NCBI GenBank assembly: GCA_958439775.1
Contig: CAUBWQ010000053.1
Span: forward strand, 1-6,481
Direction of reading: 5' to 3'
Length of the DNA stretch: 6,481 bases
Origin: an uncultured Collinsella sp.
Lineage (GTDB): Bacteria; Actinomycetota; Coriobacteriia; Coriobacteriales; Coriobacteriaceae
The notes below the pieces were generated by a model. That model did not search any database, was not told the DNA's origin, and saw only the letters and a list, made by a program, of their open reading frames with translations. Shown in pieces: positions 3,832 to 6,481 of this stretch. Positions within the stretch are counted from its first letter, which is position 1. Each line of letters opens with the position of its first letter. The position numbers were made by a program, and so were the translations under genes.

Positions 3832-4965
3832 ATGGCAGACGTCGACAACAGGAACCGTAACCGCAGGTCCAACCGAGCGGGTCAGCCCAATCCCAAGCGC
3901 GAGGCCCGTGCCAAGGCCGCCGAGCGTCACGTGGCAACTGTGTCCGAAGCGTGCGCCAAGGATATCGAGCGTTCGCTTGCCGGTGTTCGCGAGTTTGACG
4001 GTATGCCTGCCGGCTTTGTCTCGGCGATGAAGGCCAAGGTTCAGAGTGCTGTGGCCACCGAAGAACAGGTTGCCGAGGAGTCTGAGGCCGCCGAGGCCGA
4101 GACCGCTGAGGTTGCGTCCGCCGAGACCGAGGTTACGGCCGAGCCTGCACACGCAGAGGAGGCCACGGAGACCGAGTCCGCGCCTGCCGCCGAGGAGCCC
4201 GCTCCGGTCCTGCCCGAGGTCACCGTGCTCGACGCCTCTGCCACGCAGGCCATTCTGGATAACGGTCGAGGCTATGCGCAGTTCTGCGACATGGCCGTGC
4301 TCGACTTTGCCTCGTTCACCAATCCGGGCGGTGGCTATATTCAGGGTTATCTGGGCCAGGAGGCCACGCTGTGCGCCGATTCGTATCTGTACAACGTTCT
4401 CGATAAGCAGCGCAAATGGTACGGCGAGAACCGTCGCCGCAACATCAACTGCGAGCTTTACCGAAACCGTGCGCTGGTGGTGCCTGCGGTGCGCTTCGAC
4501 CGCAACCACGTGCATGCATACGCCGACGTGATCGTGGCCGCCGCGCCCAACGCCAAGCGCGCTCGCCAGGAGTATCGTGTGGGTGACGATGCCCTGCTGG
4601 ACGCCCTGCGCGATCGCATCCGCTTTGTGCTTGCCATCTGCGACGAGCTGGGTCGCGAGAAGCTCGTGCTGGGCGCTTGGGGCTGCGACAACAACGGCTT
4701 TGACGCCGAGGCCGTGGCCGAGCTCTTCCGCAAGGAGCTCGCATCGGGCGACTTTAAGGTCAAGCAGGTCTTTTTTGCCGTGCCCTCTACGCGCTGGGAC
4801 GAAGATTTTGCCAAGTTCGAGCATGTGCTGGCAAACTGCCCCGAGCGCAACGAGGAGTCCTATGCCCAGGTTGCCGCTCGCGCTGCGGCTGCCCGCGCCG
4901 CCGAGCAGGTCCAGGCTGCCGCCGAGGACGATGAAGACGATGACGATTGGCGCAAGTACCTGTAA
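3832..4965 (+). CDS. Microbial-type PARG-like (TIGR02452/DUF2263-type) protein with altered catalytic loop
   Basis: This 377-residue cytoplasmic protein resembles the microbial poly(ADP-ribose) glycohydrolase fold (TIGR02452, PARG_cat). Layout: a basic N-terminus (1-34), a helical segment (35-75), a Glu/Ala/Thr-rich low-complexity linker (about 76-127), the macrodomain-like core (128-335), an Ala-rich helix (345-364) and an acidic tail EDDEDDDDWRKYL. Core motifs are VLDFASFTNPGGGY (156-169), Q176-E177-A178, NRRRNINCELYRNRALVVP (200-218), ADVIVAAAPN (231-240) and KLVLGAWGC (277-285). Bacterial PARGs carry GGG-x(6-8)-QEE, with the second Glu catalytic in T. curvata PARG; here it reads QEA, so hydrolase activity is doubtful and ADP-ribose binding without turnover is possible. 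ATG 3832 has AAAGGTGA with 6-nt spacing. The gene has its own upstream promoter candidate and downstream terminator. The linker makes it clearly longer than typical family members of roughly 270 residues. Family assignment is confident; function is inferred. Confidence 0.85.
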   Translation: MADVDNRNRNRRSNRAGQPNPKREARAKAAERHVATVSEACAKDIERSLAGVREFDGMPAGFVSAMKAKVQSAVATEEQVAEESEAAEAETAEVASAETEVTAEPAHAEEATETESAPAAEEPAPVLPEVTVLDASATQAILDNGRGYAQFCDMAVLDFASFTNPGGGYIQGYLGQEATLCADSYLYNVLDKQRKWYGENRRRNINCELYRNRALVVPAVRFDRNHVHAYADVIVAAAPNAKRARQEYRVGDDALLDALRDRIRFVLAICDELGREKLVLGAWGCDNNGFDAEAVAELFRKELASGDFKVKQVFFAVPSTRWDEDFAKFEHVLANCPERNEESYAQVAARAAAARAAEQVQAAAEDDEDDDDWRKYL

Positions 4966-4992
4966 TCGGTATGTGCTGACAGATAGGTCGAT

Positions 4993-5030
4993 TCGGCGGG
5001 AGAGACTGCTCCCGCCGACTTTTTCTTTTT
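4993..5030 (+). terminator. Strong intrinsic terminator after the PARG-like gene
   Basis: A perfect 10-bp stem TCGGCGGGAG / CTCCCGCCGA (4993-5002, 5009-5018) with loop AGACTG is followed by CTTTTTCTTTTT (5019-5030). It ends only 19 nt before the ATG of the SGNH gene and 4 nt before that gene's ribosome site. Confidence 0.93.
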
Positions 5031-5049
5031 ACTAGAGGAAGGGCTTACG

Positions 5050-5709
5050 ATGAAAAACGTTCTGTGCTTTGGCGACAGCAATACCTACGGCTATGATCCG
5101 GCGGGCATGCGCGACGGCACCGCGGTACGCTATGCGCACGATGTGCGCTGGTGCGGCGTGGCCCAGCGCGACCTGGGCGAGGGCTGGCACGTGATTGAGG
5201 AAGGCCTCAACGGCCGCACGACGGTACGCGACGACATGTGCCATCTGGACACTAATCTCAACGGCATCCGCGCGTTGCCGATGCTGCTCGAGGCTCATAA
5301 GCCGCTGGATGCGATCGTGATTATGCTGGGCACCAACGACTGCAAGACGGTCTTTAGCGTGGGGGCTGCCGATATCGCTGACGGTGCCATGGCGCTGATT
5401 CGCACCGTCCGCGCGTTTCCCTGGACCGAAGCCGCGCCCTGCCCGCGTATTCTGCTGATGGCGCCTATCAAGATTAAACCGCAGATCGCCGATGTGTACA
5501 TGACCGACTTTGACGAGCGCTCCGTCGAGGCCTCGGAGCATTTTGCCGAATACTATGCGTATGCTGCTAAACAGTTTGGCTGCGACTTTTTGAATGCCGC
5601 TGATTTTGCCGAGCCGGGCGATATCGATTATCTGCACATGATGCCCGAAAGCCACGAGAGCCTGGGCCACGCCGTGGCAGCCAAGCTCCAAGAGATGCTC
5701 GGAGAGTAG
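5050..5709 (+). CDS. SGNH/GDSL-family esterase or acyltransferase, MsAcT-like
   Basis: This 219-residue protein has all SGNH hydrolase blocks: block I GDSNTYG at 8-14 with nucleophile Ser10, block II EEGLNGRTT at 50-58, block III GTND at 94-97 with oxyanion Asn96, and block V D193-Y-L-H196 giving the catalytic Asp and His. There is no signal peptide, so it acts in the cytoplasm. The pattern LCFGDS-x-T-x-G, VRW-x-GV, VIEEGL-x-x-RTT and PLD-x-x-IIMLGTND closely follows, from memory, the M. smegmatis arylesterase/acyltransferase MsAcT. The expected activity is hydrolysis or acyl transfer on small ester substrates; the natural substrate is unknown. ATG 5050 is preceded by AGGAAGGG with 6-nt spacing. 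A strong terminator sits immediately upstream with no clear promoter in between, so how the gene is transcribed is unclear. A hairpin shared with convergent thiD follows. Confidence 0.9.
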   Translation: MKNVLCFGDSNTYGYDPAGMRDGTAVRYAHDVRWCGVAQRDLGEGWHVIEEGLNGRTTVRDDMCHLDTNLNGIRALPMLLEAHKPLDAIVIMLGTNDCKTVFSVGAADIADGAMALIRTVRAFPWTEAAPCPRILLMAPIKIKPQIADVYMTDFDERSVEASEHFAEYYAYAAKQFGCDFLNAADFAEPGDIDYLHMMPESHESLGHAVAAKLQEMLGE

Positions 5710-5716
5710 CGCGACC

Positions 5717-5760
5717 CCAAGCCACCGCAAAGGGGACGGGCGCCTTTGCGGTGGCTTTGG
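5717..5760. terminator. Bidirectional hairpin between convergent SGNH gene and thiD
   Basis: A perfect 15-bp stem (5719-5733 with 5743-5757) closes a 9-nt loop. CC/GG extends it past one bulged T. It lies between two convergent stop codons, where a shared terminator is expected. Only short T or A runs flank it, so it lacks a classic U-tract. Confidence 0.7.
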
Positions 5761-5770
5761 ACTGCGAATC

Positions 5771-6481
5771 TTAATACTGCCACATGTGGTTGACGGGGCC
5801 GGAGCCTTTGCCCATGTCAAAGCCGGCGGCCAGAGCGCCCGTTAGGTATGCCTTGCCGGCGTTGACAGCGTCGGCAAGATCCATGCCCTGAGCCAGCGCG
5901 CAGGCGATGGCGGACGAGAGCGTGCATCCGGTGCCGTGCGTGTTGTCGGTCTCGATGCGCTTGTGGCGGAACCACGTGGTGAGTGGATCTCCCAGATGGT
6001 TGCCCTCGTCATCGAGTGGCGCGGGTTCGGCCAGTACATCGTTGGCCTCGTTGACAAGGTGCCCACCCTTAACGAGGGATGCGCAACCAAAGCGGCGGGT
6101 GAGGAGCATGGCAGCATTTTGCTGCGTGCGCTCGGAGTCGACCTCGTAGTCGAGCAGGGCCATGGCCTCGGGAATATTGGGCGTGATAACCGTCGCTAGC
6201 GGGAACAGGCGGCGGGTGAGCGCCTCGGCGGCATCTTCGGCAATCAGCCGCGCGCCCGAGGTGGCGACCATGACGGGGTCGACGACCACGTTCGTTGCGT
6301 TCCAGGCGCTCAAGCGGTCGGCGATGACTTCGATAATCTCGGCAGAAGAAACCATGCCGATCTTGACGGCGCTGGGGCGGATATCGTCAAAAACGGCGTC
6401 TATTTGCGCGGCTACGATATCTGGCGAGATATCCTGCACGGCGGTAACGCCCAGGGTGTTCTGTGCGGTGATGGCGGTGAT
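5771..6481 (-). CDS. thiD: Hydroxymethylpyrimidine/phosphomethylpyrimidine kinase ThiD, N-terminus outside window
   Basis: The minus-strand frame is open from the right window edge to the TAA at 5773-5771, giving 236 visible residues. Family members are about 265 residues, so roughly 30 N-terminal residues are missing. A GTG at 6439 is internal, because the conserved T-A-Q-N-T-L-G-V stretch lies upstream of it (visible residues 5-12). ThiD phosphorylates HMP and then HMP-phosphate with ATP, giving HMP-diphosphate for thiamin synthesis in the cytoplasm. Motifs by visible numbering: VKIGMV 39-44, VVVDPVMVATSG 65-76, TPNIPEA 100-106, SLVKGGH 135-141 and the ribokinase-fold anion hole THGTGCT 181-187 with the conserved catalytic-region Cys186. 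A pyridoxal kinase of the same fold is the main alternative, but DPVMVATSG and HGTGCT with TAQNT favour ThiD. No other thi gene is in view; any TPP riboswitch would lie to the right of the window. Confidence 0.93.
   Translation of the reverse strand: MTAITAQNTLGVTAVQDISPDIVAAQIDAVFDDIRPSAVKIGMVSSAEIIEVIADRLSAWNATNVVVDPVMVATSGARLIAEDAAEALTRRLFPLATVITPNIPEAMALLDYEVDSERTQQNAAMLLTRRFGCASLVKGGHLVNEANDVLAEPAPLDDEGNHLGDPLTTWFRHKRIETDNTHGTGCTLSSAIACALAQGMDLADAVNAGKAYLTGALAAGFDMGKGSGPVNHMWQY

Noticed and set aside
3781..4824. 347-codon open frame antisense to the PARG-like gene
   Set aside because: It mirrors a high-GC3 gene with clear family motifs. Its own translation is Leu/Gly/Val/His-rich with no recognisable domain, and it runs across the upstream promoter region.
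6437..6439. GTG as the thiD start
   Set aside because: Conserved ThiD sequence (TAQNT region) continues upstream to the window edge, so the GTG is an internal valine.

Overview
The window looks like a chromosomal stretch from a high-GC Gram-positive bacterium of the class Coriobacteriia, most likely Collinsella or a close relative. The case rests on codons rich in G/C at the third position in most genes, on the look of the proteins (an Actinobacteria-type DUF47/PiT phosphate pair and a microbial-PARG-like protein with a Coriobacteria-like acidic 'DDWRKYL' tail) and on recall. No search was run.

Layout. Positions 1-220 (minus) hold the N-terminal 73 codons of a nitroreductase-family flavoprotein whose 3' end lies outside the window. 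Positions 221-584 have no gene. The half next to the nitroreductase is a leader-like stretch. The half next to the phosphate genes holds two tandem copies of a ~84-bp hairpin-forming repeat. Positions 585-2325 (minus) hold a PiT-family phosphate transporter followed by its DUF47 (PhoU-like) partner. A 250-bp divergent region then leads to plus-strand genes: a 112-residue protein of unknown function (2576-2914), a BI-1/YccA-family membrane protein (2998-3693), a microbial-type PARG-like protein with an unusual catalytic loop (3832-4965) and a cytoplasmic SGNH/GDSL esterase resembling Mycobacterium smegmatis MsAcT (5050-5709). At the right edge, convergent to these, is thiD (5771-6481, minus), whose first codons lie outside the window.

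How the parts work together. PiT and DUF47 form a clear functional pair: a membrane phosphate permease and a soluble helical accessory protein. The plus-strand genes do not form an obvious pathway. Each sits behind its own hairpin or promoter-like sequence, with intrinsic terminators after the BI-1 gene and after the PARG-like gene, so they are probably separate transcripts. ThiD belongs to thiamin synthesis and is isolated here from other thi genes.

Most of the window is ordinary housekeeping or accessory chromosome. The points most worth a second look are the repeat with pairing-preserving changes downstream of the phosphate operon, the non-canonical QEA in the PARG-like catalytic loop, a tripeptide ORF with a perfect Shine-Dalgarno in frame ahead of PiT, a promoter that predicts a leaderless mRNA for the 112-residue protein, and the T-ending codon bias of the nitroreductase. 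I see no convincing undescribed multi-gene system.
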